From: Callorhinus ursinus
Taxonomy: Eukaryota; Chordata; Mammalia; Carnivora; Otariidae
NCBI RefSeq assembly: GCF_003265705.1
Contig: NW_020312817.1
Location: 48,229,825-48,293,824, forward strand
Length of the DNA: 64,000 nt
Direction of reading: 5' to 3'
The notes beneath the pieces are model-generated. The model searched no databases and was not told the DNA's origin. It saw only the letters and a program-made list of their open reading frames with translations. Positions within the stretch are counted from its first letter, which is position 1. The number at the start of each line of letters is the position of its first letter. Shown one piece after another: positions 44,101 to 54,139 of the stretch. The position numbers were made by a program, and so were the translations under genes.

Positions 44101-44719
44101 AACTAATGATGGCTGGGTAGTGACATTCTTCACAATTTTTGTTTTCCTATTTGGGTTCTTTCTATTCCATATTTTTTACCATAAACAAGTATAATGCTTA
44201 AAGCCACAAAAAGTAATTAAAAATTGAAGGTCATTTATTTCTGTTTTTATAGACCTGCCAAAGACCTAGCTTTCAAGCATTCAGTTGTTAATTAAAATGT
44301 GAATGGTAAATACTTAATACTTACACATTTTATTGTATGTTAAATGTACTTCCATAAAAATGCAAATGCAAAAAAACCCATCATTGGTAAGGATTGTTGT
44401 GCAGATATTATAGTTTCTACTTTTTTTTTTTTTTTTGAGAAGAGGACAGAGCACACTAAATGTGAAAACACTTGATAACTAACTTATATGCTTATAGGGC
44501 TTTTAGTTTGGGGTGTTTTGTTTTTTTTTTCTCTTGCCAGAAAGAAAAACCTCCTAAAAATGCTTTCCCTCAGCCTATTGTGAAAGAAAGCACACTGGGA
44601 AAAATGAACAATAAAAAAAAGAAAATGTTACTTCAAATGTCATTATCATAAATTCAAGTTGCTTAAGGAAACCAAGTTGTGCCCTTTGGTGGCAAATGCA
44701 AAAATGCATCCCTACATCA

Positions 44720-44895
44720 CCAGCTCATTTATTCAACAATGATAAAGAAAACAGACATGTTCTCTGACCTCTTTTGGCTTAAAGTCTGGTGAAGGAGGCA
44801 GGTGTTAAACCAAAAAGTATTTGAGATGAAATAAAAAGAGAGGGTTTGCTGAAGGAGGCAATGTGAGGGAGCACCTGGAGATTGGAAGGTCAGGT
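44720..44895 (-). mobile_element. L2 LINE fragment, reverse strand
   Basis: ATTTATTCAACAATGATAAA, GAAAACAGACATGTTCTCTG and GAAGGAGGCAATGTGAGGGA are decayed reverse L2. Confidence 0.5.
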
Positions 44896-44939
44896 CATCC
44901 CCTCCAGGGAAAAGACATAGAAACCAAGATGTGGAAGAT

Positions 44940-45425
44940 GAATAGTGGGGGGAGGCTGAATAATGTCCCCCAGAAGTGTTCACATCTTAATGTCCAGAGG
45001 CTGTGAATGTTACCATCCATGAGGAATGGACTTTGCAGATGTGATTGAGTTAAGGATCTTGAAATGGGGCGATACCCTGGATTATCTGGATGGGCCTTAA
45101 ATGACATCACAAGTGTCCTTGTAAGAGGAATGCAGGAGCAACGTGATGGCAATGTGATGGCAATGTGATGACAGAAGCAGGGAGTGGATCATGTGCTTTG
45201 AAGATGGAAGAAGGGGCCACACACCAAGGAATACAGGCAGCCACTAGAAATTGAAAAAGGCAAGGAAACAAGTCCTCCCCTCAGAGTCTCCAGAGCAGTC
45301 AACCCTGCTGATACCTTGATTTCAGTCTAGTGAAACTGATTTTGGAGTTCTGGCCTCCAGAACTGTAATAAATTGTGTTATTTTAAGCCACCAAGGCTAT
45401 AGTAATTTATAGGAAATTAATGCAA
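44940..45425 (-). mobile_element. MLT1-type LTR, reverse strand
   Basis: GGCTGAATAATGTCCCCCAG, CTTTGCAGATGTGATTGAGT, CCTGGATTATCTGGATGGGC, GCAGCCACTAGAAATTGAAA and ATTTTAAGCCACCAAGGCTA are in MLT1 reverse order. An 11-base unit, AATGTGATGGC, is repeated three times at 45140-45172. Confidence 0.75.
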
Positions 45426-45589
45426 GGAGGGATTATGTAGAAGAAGAGAAAGGAATATGAAGATGTCTTCTAGAGAACTGTAGATACCCAGTGCAACAGA
45501 AGAAAATGCTTGGCATTCAATATTTTGGAGGAATAATAAGTGAATGGGAACAAAAGCATGAGATTAGGTTGAGGAGAGAGGACAGTGCT

Positions 45590-46385
45590 TTTACTGCATC
45601 TCACAAATTTTGAGAAACTGTATTTTCATTTTAATTTGATTTAAAATATTTTTAAATTTCTCTTGAGATTTCTTTGACCCATTATTTAGAAGTGTGTGGT
45701 TTAATCTCCAAATATTTTGGCATTTTCCAACTATCTGTTTTTGATTTCTAAGATAATTCCACTATGGTCTGAGAACATACTTTGTATAATTTCTATTCTT
45801 TTAAATGTGTTAAAGTGTGTTTCATGGCCCAGGATGGGGTCTATCGTGGTGAATGTTCCATGTGAACCTGAGAAAAAAATGTGTATTCTGCTGTTGTTGG
45901 ACAAAATCATCTATAAGTGTCAATTAGATCTAGCTGATTGACGGAGCTGTTTAGTTCAACTACATCCTTACTGAATTTCTGCCGCCTGGACCTGTCAATT
46001 ACTGATAGAGGGGTGTTGAAGTCTCCAACTATAATAGTGGGCCTGTCGACCACTCCTTACTGTTCTGTCAGTTTCTGCATCATATATTTTGATGCTCTAT
46101 TGTTAGACATGTATGCATTAAGGATTGTTATGTCTTCTTGGAGAATTGGCCTCTTTATGATTATGTAATGGCCCTCCTAATCCCTGATAATATTTCTTGT
46201 TCTGAACTCTGCTTTGTGTGAAATTAATATCACTATCCTCATTTTCTTTTGATTAGTGTTAGCTCAAGATATCTTTCGCTAGCCCGTTAACTTTTCATTC
46301 ATCTGTGTATTTATATTTAAAGTAGGTTTCTTATAGACAATATATGATTGGGTCTCCGGTAATCTCTATCTTTTAATTGGTGTTT
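45590..46385 (-). mobile_element. Old L1M, ORF2 internal region, reverse strand
   Basis: Very recognisable reverse ORF2: TTTGACCCATTATTTAGAAG, TTCCACTATGGTCTGAGAAC, TGTGTATTCTGCTGTTGTTG, GAAGTCTCCAACTATAATAG, ATTTTGATGCTCTATTGTTA, GGATTGTTATGTCTTCTTGG, TTTTCTTTTGATTAGTGTTA and GTAGGTTTCTTATAGACAAT. Stops break every frame. Confidence 0.85.
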
Positions 46386-46387
46386 CT

Positions 46388-46424
46388 CACTGCCTATTTT
46401 TGTAAATAAAATTTTATTGGACTG
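46388..46424 (+). mobile_element. Short MER1-like hAT fragment
   Basis: TGTAAATAAAATTTTATTGG equals the hAT MER1-type interior except for one base. Only about 35 bases match before the similarity stops. It may be the left part of the element seen again at 47224. Confidence 0.4.
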
Positions 46425-47223
46425 TAGCTGTTGTATATTGGTTTGATATGATTTCAAATCCACTTGTGTATGACAAAAAATGAAATTGTTTTTAAGAGTC
46501 AAGTCGTTTTGATTAAGAGTGAAGTAAGCTGTGACAGGATATTGTCATCTCATCTGTTGTCACTGATAAGTCTCAGTTCAGCTGCTGAGGGGCCTGGCTC
46601 GGGCTTATCAATAAAAACATATGAAGAAGCAACTATGGCAAGGGGACATTTGACTATAAATACTGAGAGTGTGTGAGGAGTACCCAAGAGTGTTCCGTGT
46701 GAGCAGGGTGACACTTTGCTGATCTAAATAGCTCTCTGAGCCTTGGGGCAATTAGATCCCACTGAGGTAAAGGCAACTCTTTTAAGGGCAGTAATGAAAG
46801 CCAAAAAGCAGCCCCAAGAAAGATCCTCTTGCCTGTCAACACCAGTGCCATCGTTCCCTAGCAACGTGCTCTGGTAACAGGGGACTTGTACTTTTGCAAT
46901 GGCAGCTAGACATCAGCTCTGGGTCGGCCAAGCCATCTCTCCCGAGGACCACCTTATATAATGCTACACCTCAACTTTACTCCTTTAGACTTTAGACTTT
47001 AGACTTTACTCCTTTCATCTTCCTTTGCCAGGAACAATAGTGTGATTAATCTGTCATTTGTCTGGAGTTTGTTATTTCTTTTTGCTTATAAAGAAACATT
47101 TTCCAGTGTGCTATTGGCCTATGAAATTCCTACAGTGAACCTGTGTTAAATAAATTGCTGGCAAATACAAACTCAAGTCTCTGAGCATTAATATGCCTCC
47201 TGAAACAAAACCATAGCCATCAT
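46425..47223. other. Unique segment between two MER1-like pieces
   Basis: About 800 bases with no recognised repeat. It includes an X-box-like GTTCCCTAGCAAC at 46854 and a TTTAGAC unit repeated three times at 46984-47004. Some CpGs persist (46840-46950). Confidence 0.35.
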
Positions 47224-47366
47224 CATTTGTTTATGTGTTGTCTGCAGCCCCTTTCATGCTACAGTGGCAGAGCTGACTAGTGCAACAGAGATCAAAGAGC
47301 CCACAAAGGTGAAGATATTACACCTTGGCCCTTTGTAAAAAAAAAAAAAAAGTCTGCTGACCCTTG
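47224..47366 (+). mobile_element. MER1-like hAT element, right part
   Basis: TTTATGTGTTGTCTGCAGCC, CATGCTACAGTGGCAGAGCT, GTGCAACAGAGATCAAAGAG, then CCTTTGTAAAAAA and CTGCTGACCCTTG follow the 3' half of the MER1-type family, ending near the terminal repeat. Confidence 0.65.
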
Positions 47367-48688
47367 TAAGATCACTGCCCTCTATTACTTGCTTCTTGTC
47401 TTTTAAATGATTCCTGACAGTTTGGGTCTTTTGTGGATTCTTTTTGCCCAAAGTGGAACCATTCACAAACCAACTGACAGAAATATTGTAGACAATACGA
47501 ATATCATTTTACTTGTCACTTTAAAAAAAATAGCATCAACACAATAAATGTCCTACCTCTAGCCACCTGTAGGGGGTGATGCACAACTACTCTGGGTTAT
47601 ATTAGCAGAATTCATTAAATACGGTTTTTAAGAAGCTTCATGGTAAGTGAAAGAACGTTTCTATATAAATGTAATGTATTAATAAAAATGAGTAATATCT
47701 AACATAAAAAAAAGTACTTCTGGGTTCTGCATCGTGCATTTTCTTCCCACCCACTGCCTACATAAGTTTCTGTAGGCTTATACCAGCTGACAAATTCTGG
47801 TGTTGCATAAATCATATGCTGGCAATTTAAATGTATGGACTTTTAAAAGAAATTCATGTTATTTTAGCGAGCCAAATGATGAATATAATTCTTCTGTGGT
47901 TGGCAATGACATGCTGACATCAGCTTTCATGAAAGAGCTTATCCGGGCATCCATGTTCCACCCAACCACAGCTGTGACTTAACAGAGACCTAACATTGCT
48001 ACCTGCTATACTATTGACCCACAGATATTGATGGTGACAGGCCAGCCATTATGCCACAATTAAAAGCTTCTTTCAAATGAGGAAAGAAAAATCACCCCAA
48101 ATATAAATTTTAAAATTCAGCATTTAATATTCATGAGAAATGCCCCCAAGATGCTGAGTTTAGCAATTGTATAATGAAAGTGCCACCTTTTTTAGAGAAG
48201 GATTATTCCCCACTGTTGCACAATCAAGGAATTTTTAAGTGACCTATGAGGAAAAGAAAAGGGAAGGGCGGGGGAAGGGTGATTACAAATTAATAAAGCA
48301 TGTAGTACCGTTTGATTACCAGCCACTGCAGTGTGAAATGAGTTGGTTTTAGTCCAGCTGTGCCGACTGATGGCTATCACCACCTTGCCTCCACGAGTGC
48401 CTGATGAGCCGGCCCCGCCAGGAGGGTTCTGGGGAGGAGGTGGAGGAGCGGGTGAGAAAAAAGCAGGTCAGAGCTCCGTGTGGGAGCAAACGAGTTTCCA
48501 TGAAGGACATGGTCAGCCTGCTTTGTGACCCTGAAATACGAAGCAGCTGCAGACCCTGGCTATCAAATTTTAAAACTTTTTGAGAACAAAGTGCACTTTA
48601 AGAAAAAAAATAGAAATTCTTCATTTCATAGAATCAAATGAAACGGAGTTGCAAGTGGCCTGAGAAAGCATCTAATGCTTTCTAATGG
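47367..48688. other. Unique segment, candidate conserved non-coding DNA
   Basis: No repeat recognised. 47800-48180 has the texture of conserved non-coding sequence, with octamer-like and homeobox-like words such as ATTTAATATTCATGAG. 48380-48460 is a GC-rich patch (GAGCCGGCCCCGCCAGGAGG, then a GGAGGAGG run ending GCGGGTGAG, a donor-like end). Frames here (60-61 codons) carry no motif. Confidence 0.35.
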
Positions 48689-48834
48689 AGTGGTTCTCTG
48701 CAATGACTGATCATCAAGATGGCTAAGTGCCTACATATTTCTAAACTCAGCCGGGGCCTGGCTGATTCAGAACCTCTGGCACGGGGCCCAAAAGTGTGAT
48801 TTAAAAAAAAAAAATAAAAAATCCCCAGTTTGAT
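48689..48834 (-). mobile_element. MER5-like hAT remnant
   Basis: AGTGGTTCTCTGCAATGACT at the left and CTGATTCAGAACCTCTGGCA further on fit a hAT MER5-type element, heavily decayed, with an A-run at 48802-48813. Confidence 0.45.
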
Positions 48835-49310
48835 GGGTCAAATGACCCTCTATCCACACTCTTGCCATGACCTCATCACAGCTAGACTATACTTCTCCAC
48901 CCTTTCACTTGTGCCAGTCCTTATGACTTGCTTTGGACCATGACATGTGGACAGAAGTAACATTATATTTGTGCCAATTTCAAACCTAGGCCTTTAAGAA
49001 GCCTCCCATGTTCATTCACACTTGCACTCTTTTGTCTGCACCAATGATACAGAGAAAGCTTCGGTGGTAGCTTTAGAATAACTGCAGAATGATTATATAT
49101 GGAAGAGAACCATCCCAGCAGGTCCCAACCGACCCACATATCTGCAGCAGGAGGCAGAGCTAACCCCAGCAGGAGGCAGAGCTAACATGTCAGCAAGCCC
49201 AGCAAGACCAACTCAGTGGAGTCACAGGTACATGATAAATAAATGCATTTTGTTGTATGCAACTGAGATTTTTGGTTGGGACTCTATTCACAATGTATGT
49301 GATGCCAGGC
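48835..49310 (-). mobile_element. MLT1-like LTR, reverse strand, old
   Basis: GACTTGCTTTGGACCATGAC, TGGACAGAAGTAACATTATA and CATGATAAATAAATGCATTT in reverse order suggest an old MaLR LTR. A tandem pair of the 20-base word CAGCAGGAGGCAGAGCTAAC occurs at 49145 and 49167. Confidence 0.45.
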
Positions 49311-49383
49311 GACAAATACCTGATATGTTCAGGAATTCTAATAATCCCTCAAGTTTAGAAACTGTTGTCTAGTGCACAGACCC

Positions 49384-49578
49384 TGGGTCAAATCCAGCCA
49401 GTTGCAGGTTTTCATAAACACAGTTTTACTGGAACACAGCCACACCCATTCATTTACCTATTATCTATCGCTACCTTCTTGCTACAGGGTTGAGTAGCTG
49501 CATCAGGGACAGTCTGGCCCCGCAAAGCCTAAAATATTTACTATCTGGCCCTTACAGGAAAAATTTGCTGAGTGCTGA
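49384..49578 (+). mobile_element. MER1-like hAT element, nearly complete
   Basis: GGTCAAATCCAGCCAGTTGC, CAGTTTTACTGGAACACAGC, CACACCCATTCATTTACCTA, TTGAGTAGCTGCATCAGGGA, AAGCCTAAAATATTTACTAT and CTGGCCCTTACAGGAAAAAT match the family from near start to near end. Terminal repeats are mutated. Confidence 0.75.
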
Positions 49579-49579
49579 T

Positions 49580-49715
49580 CTAGTCCAAAGTCCTGAATTT
49601 TAACACAAGAAATATAGACATGGAAAGAATAAGTACTTTTGCCAAAATTCACAGAGATTCTTCTAGAACTCAGGCCTCTAAATTCTAATACAATGTTCTT
49701 TTCACAATGATACAC
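49580..49715 (-). mobile_element. MIR-family fragment, reverse strand
   Basis: GACATGGAAAGAATAAGTAC, then TTTTGCCAAAATTCACAGAG fit a decayed MIR-type core on the reverse strand. Weak. Confidence 0.35.
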
Positions 49716-50265
49716 GAATTTTTGAACGTTTCAAAATTATATTTTAGAAAGGGGAGTCTCAAGCAGCTTGTATTTTGCTCTCCTCTATGTTTTTTCTCTA
49801 CTTTTAAAACTTGCTGCAAGCTAGTTTTCTGATTGAAAAAAATTAAGAGATTTATACCAAGGTTATTAATGGAAAAGCATTTTTTGTACTCTTATCTCTA
49901 GGGTATTTACATTATAACAAAGAACTCTATTTAGCCCCCCCAAAAACAATAGAAAACTGGTATTTTCAATGTCAGTAGCTGGCCAGTGCTGAAGGTACAA
50001 GGCCATCTGTTGGCAGCACCCAGGGATATGGCTGACCTTGGCCCCTGTGACCTCAGAGAGGAGGCATTGAGGCCTATAAATATAATTGAATGGATTTATA
50101 AGATCCTTCAGCCCAGTTAAGAGAACTCCTCAATGGATGACCTTCCCATTCAAAAAAAGTTCTTCTAGAAAAATACTTAATTCGGTATAAGCTAGTTGCT
50201 TTTTTATCACAGGATATTAACACAACCCATACACATGAGATTGTGTTATAACTAAGGTCAAGATC
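49716..50265. other. Unique segment with a CTCF-like site
   Basis: No repeat recognised. It contains the site annotated at 50003-50017. Confidence 0.4.
50003..50017 (+). promoter_or_regulatory. Possible CTCF binding site
   Basis: CCATCTGTTGGCAGC agrees with the CTCF core (CCASYAGRKGGCRSY) at 12 of 15 positions, keeping the leading CCA and the GGC-A-G block that matter most. It lies in repeat-free DNA. In vivo occupancy and any boundary role are inference. Confidence 0.35.
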
Positions 50266-50280
50266 TAAAAGCAACAATCA

Positions 50281-50508
50281 GGGCACCTGGGTGGCTCAGT
50301 CGGTTAAGCTTCTGACTCTTGGTTTCAGCACAGGTCATGATCTCAAGGTTGTGGGATTGAGCCCCACGTCGGGCTCTGCACTCAGCGCAGAGTCTGCTTG
50401 AGAGTCTTTCCTTCTCCGTCTCCCTCTGTCCCTCCCCCTGCTGGGTCATGCAGGCTCTCCCTCTCTCCCTCAAATAAATAAATAAAATCTTTTTAAAAAA
50501 AAATAAAA
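50281..50508 (+). mobile_element. CAN-SINE, first of a tandem pair
   Basis: Head GGGCACCTGGGTGGCTCAGT; the middle reads TGAGCCCCACGTCGGGCTCT and GCACTCAGCGCAGAGTCTGC, an older subtype. The left target copy TAAAAGCAACAATCA is at 50266-50280, and its partner appears only after the second SINE, at 50734-50748. The second SINE therefore landed in this one's A-tail. Confidence 0.93.
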
Positions 50509-50733
50509 GGGGTGCCTGGCTGGCTCAGTCGTTGGGCGTCTGCCTTCGGCTCAGGTCATGATCCCGGGGTCCTGGGATCGAGTTCCGCATCGGGCTCCCT
50601 GCTCAGCGGGAAGCCTGCTTCTCCCTCTCCTGCTCCCCCTGCTTGTGTTCCTGCTCTCACTGTCTCTCTCTCTGTCAAATAAATAAATAAAATCTTTAAA
50701 AATAAATAAATAAATAAAATTAAAAAATAAAAA
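50509..50733 (+). mobile_element. CAN-SINE inserted in the first one's A-tail
   Basis: Head GGGGTGCCTGGCTGGCTCAG, middle CCGGGGTCCTGGGATCGAGT, and GCTCAGCGGGAAGCCTGCTT, a younger subtype than its neighbour. The tail is long (TAAA)n. The A-rich target makes its own duplication ambiguous. Confidence 0.92.
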
Positions 50734-50748
50734 TAAAAGCAACAATCA

Positions 50749-51319
50749 AGAATTGCTTTCATGTCTTCCAGCTGAGACAAGATGACTACAATGCACAGAG
50801 GTGGTGTGGCCATTTGGTACTTTGAATTCTTAGGAGGAGGTTCTTATGTAGGTGTTGATCTTTAACACCCACTAATCTTCCTTTAAAGAATTCAAAGGGT
50901 TTACCTTAATCAGAGACTGAGTGGAAGCAATATAAATAATAATACCCATCTGGCTCTCTTGATTTCTGGCACCCCCTCTACTTCTCATTGCTGATCAAAA
51001 AGCAGGAATAGGAATATCAATTAAATCAAGCCATTGTTTAAGCCATGCAGTGATTTTTTCTTTTACTCAAATTCTAAATCCAGTCTAATTCCTAAAATGT
51101 GTCCTCTGGAAGCTGGGCGTTCCTTTGAAGTTATTCAAACCCAAAAAGAAGGAACCTTTCTACCATTCTGACCTAGCAATCAGATTAGAATGTTTTATAA
51201 CCAGACATTATAATTTCTCATGTCCCAGAACCCTAAAGTCATGTCTCAAGACTTTCATTCCCACAAGATAACATGATGCACTTGATTTGCAACTTGCCTT
51301 ATCTATAACATGAATGGAA
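50749..51319. other. Unassigned unique segment
   Basis: No repeat or gene recognised. Confidence 0.4.
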
Positions 51320-51450
51320 TCTCATTTAATCCTCACAAAAAAAAAAAAAACAGTGAGAATAATATACTTTATATGTGGAAACTAAGGCTCAGACCTGTGA
51401 ATTTATTTTGCCCAAGCTTACACAAATGCTAGATGCTAGGGAATTTAGCT
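51320..51450 (-). mobile_element. MIR fragment, reverse strand
   Basis: ATCTCATTTAATCCTCACAA, then GTGGAAACTAAGGCTCAGAC and GCCCAAGCTTACACAAATGC, reverse MIR, with an inserted A14 run at 51338-51351. Confidence 0.6.
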
Positions 51451-51479
51451 ACAGAAAACAAATGAAAATGCAATTTGTG

Positions 51480-52335
51480 AAGATAAATTGAGACTCCCAG
51501 TAGCAGACTAGTGTTTCGAAGATAAAGACGGTTGTAGTGAACGATGTTCACTGTACAGACAGATCTTCCTTCAGCTTGGAGGTATTCAAGCCCCCAGCTG
51601 CTGGGAGTATTAATGGCTGACAACTCAAGAGCTCAGTCCTTGGCCAAAGAGCACTACCTCCACTAAGGTCACGCCCTCTCCCCTTTCACCACCAGCCCTT
51701 GGTGGTGGGAAAATACTGAGATCAAGCTCCCTTGCTTTAGGGCAGAACAATTCAGAAGGGCCACACAAGTTCCAAGATTCCTGGTGGGATTGACTGAAGC
51801 CTCTGTTGTGAGGCTGAACATCTCAGCTGAACATCTCCCCGACCCAAACTACTTCCTCCACCCCTCAGGGCATTGTCACAACAAGCACTCTCCAATAAAC
51901 ATTCTGTGGGGCGTCCCAGTTGGGTGGGGGCCAGTGATGTAGGTGGTGAAAGAATTCACCCAAGACAGAACAAAAGAGATAGAAGTTTATTGAATACAGC
52001 ACAAGGGAGCGATGGGCAGGACAGCAGAGGAGAGACTGTGGGCGACAAGGCAGTAATGACGGGCCACAGTGATAGTGCAGAGTGAGGGAGTATGGTGTTT
52101 TCCCTTCTTTGGTAATCCTAGAAACTGTGCCTGGTTGTAATTGGTCAGTTAAAGCCTAGGGTTATTTGGAGGTAGGTTGCTTCATGAGCCTGTTTGCATT
52201 CTCTCTGTCCGTTGCTGTGGGCCCTTTTCCCTCACTCAGATTTCCAATGCTCAAGCCTGTTTCCTAAAAGCAGCCTCTATTACGTTGCATGCAAATCTCT
52301 CCTCAGAGTCGCTTTCCCAGGGAACCCAACATACT
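51480..52335 (+). mobile_element. Older LTR, split by a second LTR
   Basis: The left part reaches AGCACTCTCCAATAAACATT (polyadenylation signal AATAAA at 51894-51899). After the inner LTR it resumes with GCATGCAAATCTCTCCTCAG and CGCTTTCCCAGGGAACCCAA, the usual continuation of such LTRs. The 5' limit is uncertain. A perfect hairpin (CACCACCA-GCCCT-TGGTGGTG) lies at 51687-51707. The family is not named. Confidence 0.5.
51905..52285 (-). mobile_element. Endogenous retrovirus LTR, reverse strand, nested
   Basis: Read on the reverse strand, AATAAA (complement near 51989-51994) is followed by TTCTGTCTTGGGTGAATTCT and a closing CCCAACTGGGACGCCCCACA, the R/U5 layout of a gammaretrovirus-like (ERV1) LTR. 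No gag, pol or env is attached, so it is a solo LTR. It interrupts the older LTR right after the older LTR's polyadenylation signal. The short target duplication is not clean. Confidence 0.55.
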
Positions 52336-52619
52336 AAATAGTCTGCTTCACACCTCAGAAAGACAGTGTCTGTAGCAACTAACAATTAACCTGAGAAAAC
52401 CGCACAAGAATCACACCAGCTTTACAATTTCTCTGGTTTATAGAATCAAAGAATTTGTGAACTGCAAGTGAGTTCCAAAACTAAGTAGGCCAGTGGTTCC
52501 CACAGAAAAAGATTAGTGGACATTCAAATTCTCCTTTCCATGGATCTTACATCTTACAGTGAGGACCAGCTATTACCAACCATCTTAATTTGCAAAACAC
52601 ACCCTCACAATAGGAACTA

Positions 52620-52830
52620 ATATTAGTATATGTTTCAAACTTTTATATTTATTCCATCTCTTCATCTTCACCACCATCCTGTGAGCGAAACAATTATTAA
52701 GCCATCTTACAGTTAATGACCCCAAACTTGAAGGATGTGAAGTGACATGCTCTAGGACAGAGAGGATGAGAAAATAAAACCAAGTATTTCCGATTCTAAG
52801 TGTGCTCTCTTTCTCACAAGTCACAGTCGC
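52620..52830 (-). mobile_element. MIR, reverse strand
   Basis: CACCACCATCCTGTGAGCGA, then TCTTACAGTTAATGACCCCA, GATGTGAAGTGACATGCTCT and CGATTCTAAGTGTGCTCTCT follow a decayed reverse MIR. Confidence 0.5.
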
Positions 52831-53829
52831 CTCTGTGGAGTCAGAGGCCAGAGTATATGGATGGACCTTGACTTGCAAAGAATCTGAATCCAAGGCCAGA
52901 TGAAAAACAGTTTTATGGGACAGAACAAGAACAAAAAAAAAAAAAGAAAGAAAGAAGAAGTCAATATTTTATGTTGAACAGAGCTGGCATTTCATTTATT
53001 AATGTAAGTCATTACCTGATCTCAGAGTGCTATTTTAGCTGTTATTACTAAGTTGCTCAATGTGTTTCTTAACATGATAAGTAAAGGCTTCAAGCTTCTT
53101 GAATTATTGGATAATTACTAGCTTTTGCCTCTTCAGAAATAATCCCTAAGGCATTTTCTCCCAAGAAAGTTCATAGGGGGCTTCCTGTAACATCATGTAG
53201 TTTCAGATATCCAGCCCCCCATGACAAGTTTCTATTAAAATAAATGGACAGCAGAACATTAATCCTGGCAAAAGTCTGTATCTTGATATAGAAGGAAAGA
53301 AAAAAATGCAGCCCCAAACTGAAAACTGTGAAAAATACATGCAGAGGAAACATTGAAGACAATCAGTGAGATACACACTGTAGCTCCTCCTCCTGAGAAA
53401 GCTCTGCAGTATGGAACAAGTTGCCAAGGAAATTGGAAGATCCAAATCAAACCGTTCCCAGTTTGGAAGGCTGTGCATTGAGAAGAACGTTGACAGTGGG
53501 AGGGGAAGGCGTGGCTCAACTTGGAATTCACCTCCATGCTGCCTGGTAGGTAACACCTTATGAGCAGCATCCAAAAGAAGCTTGAAGGCCCCAGATTTGT
53601 CACACTATCCTTGCCAACTGAAAGACTGCAGGAATCAGCAGGAAGAAGGTGGAGAACCAGTATAGCCAACTACATGAATCCCAGGGGCCAGACAGACAGA
53701 AAGACAAAAAAAGGCAGTCCCCTCTGCCAAGGTTCCTCAAGAAGAAAGAACTACACTGAAAACCACGGATTGTTCAAAAATTGCTTATGAGACAGATAGT
53801 AAGAACCCAAAGGGAAAATGGTAGAGACC
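52831..53829. other. Unassigned unique segment
   Basis: No repeat recognised. Overlapping open frames of 123 and 136 codons on the reverse strand (53203-53669) are the longest such cluster in the window. They share bases in different frames and show no domain, signal peptide or splice structure. GGTAGGTAAC at 53546 is a good donor-like word with nothing else around it. Non-coding is most likely. Confidence 0.4.
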
Positions 53830-54139
53830 CGCTACTTCATTCAGTACATAAAAAATTAATACTCTAAGGAATAAATGTTATTGTTTTAGTTACCACAATA
53901 GTATTGTGGTTATATCCTTTTGAAGAGGCCTTTTCGAGATACCTAAAGAAATATTTACAGAATGAGATGACATCTGGGATTCACCTCAAAACAGTCAAGA
54001 AGAAGGAGTGGGTAGCGATATAAATGAAACAGTATTGACCATAAATTTGTAAGTGCAAATCTCATTATAATGCACATAAGAGCTCCTTACAATGTTTTTC
54101 TACATTTTCATAACAAGAAGTTAAAAAAAAAAAAAAAAC
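53830..54139 (+). mobile_element. L1M 3' UTR with A-tail
   Basis: ATTGTGGTTATATCCTTTTG, ATACCTAAAGAAATATTTAC, GAGATGACATCTGGGATTCA and GAGTGGGTAGCGATATAAAT are late L1M 3' UTR, closing with A16 at 54123-54138. The preserved A-tail and UTR suggest a mid-age L1M. Confidence 0.7.

Noticed and set aside
47553..47575. CTCF-like word AGCCACCTGTAGGGGGTG
   Set aside because: Needs a two-base insertion to fit the motif; weaker than the site at 50003.
53203..53669. Reverse frames of 123 and 136 codons
   Set aside because: Overlap each other in different frames, show no motif, no splice structure, and a codon pattern typical of chance.
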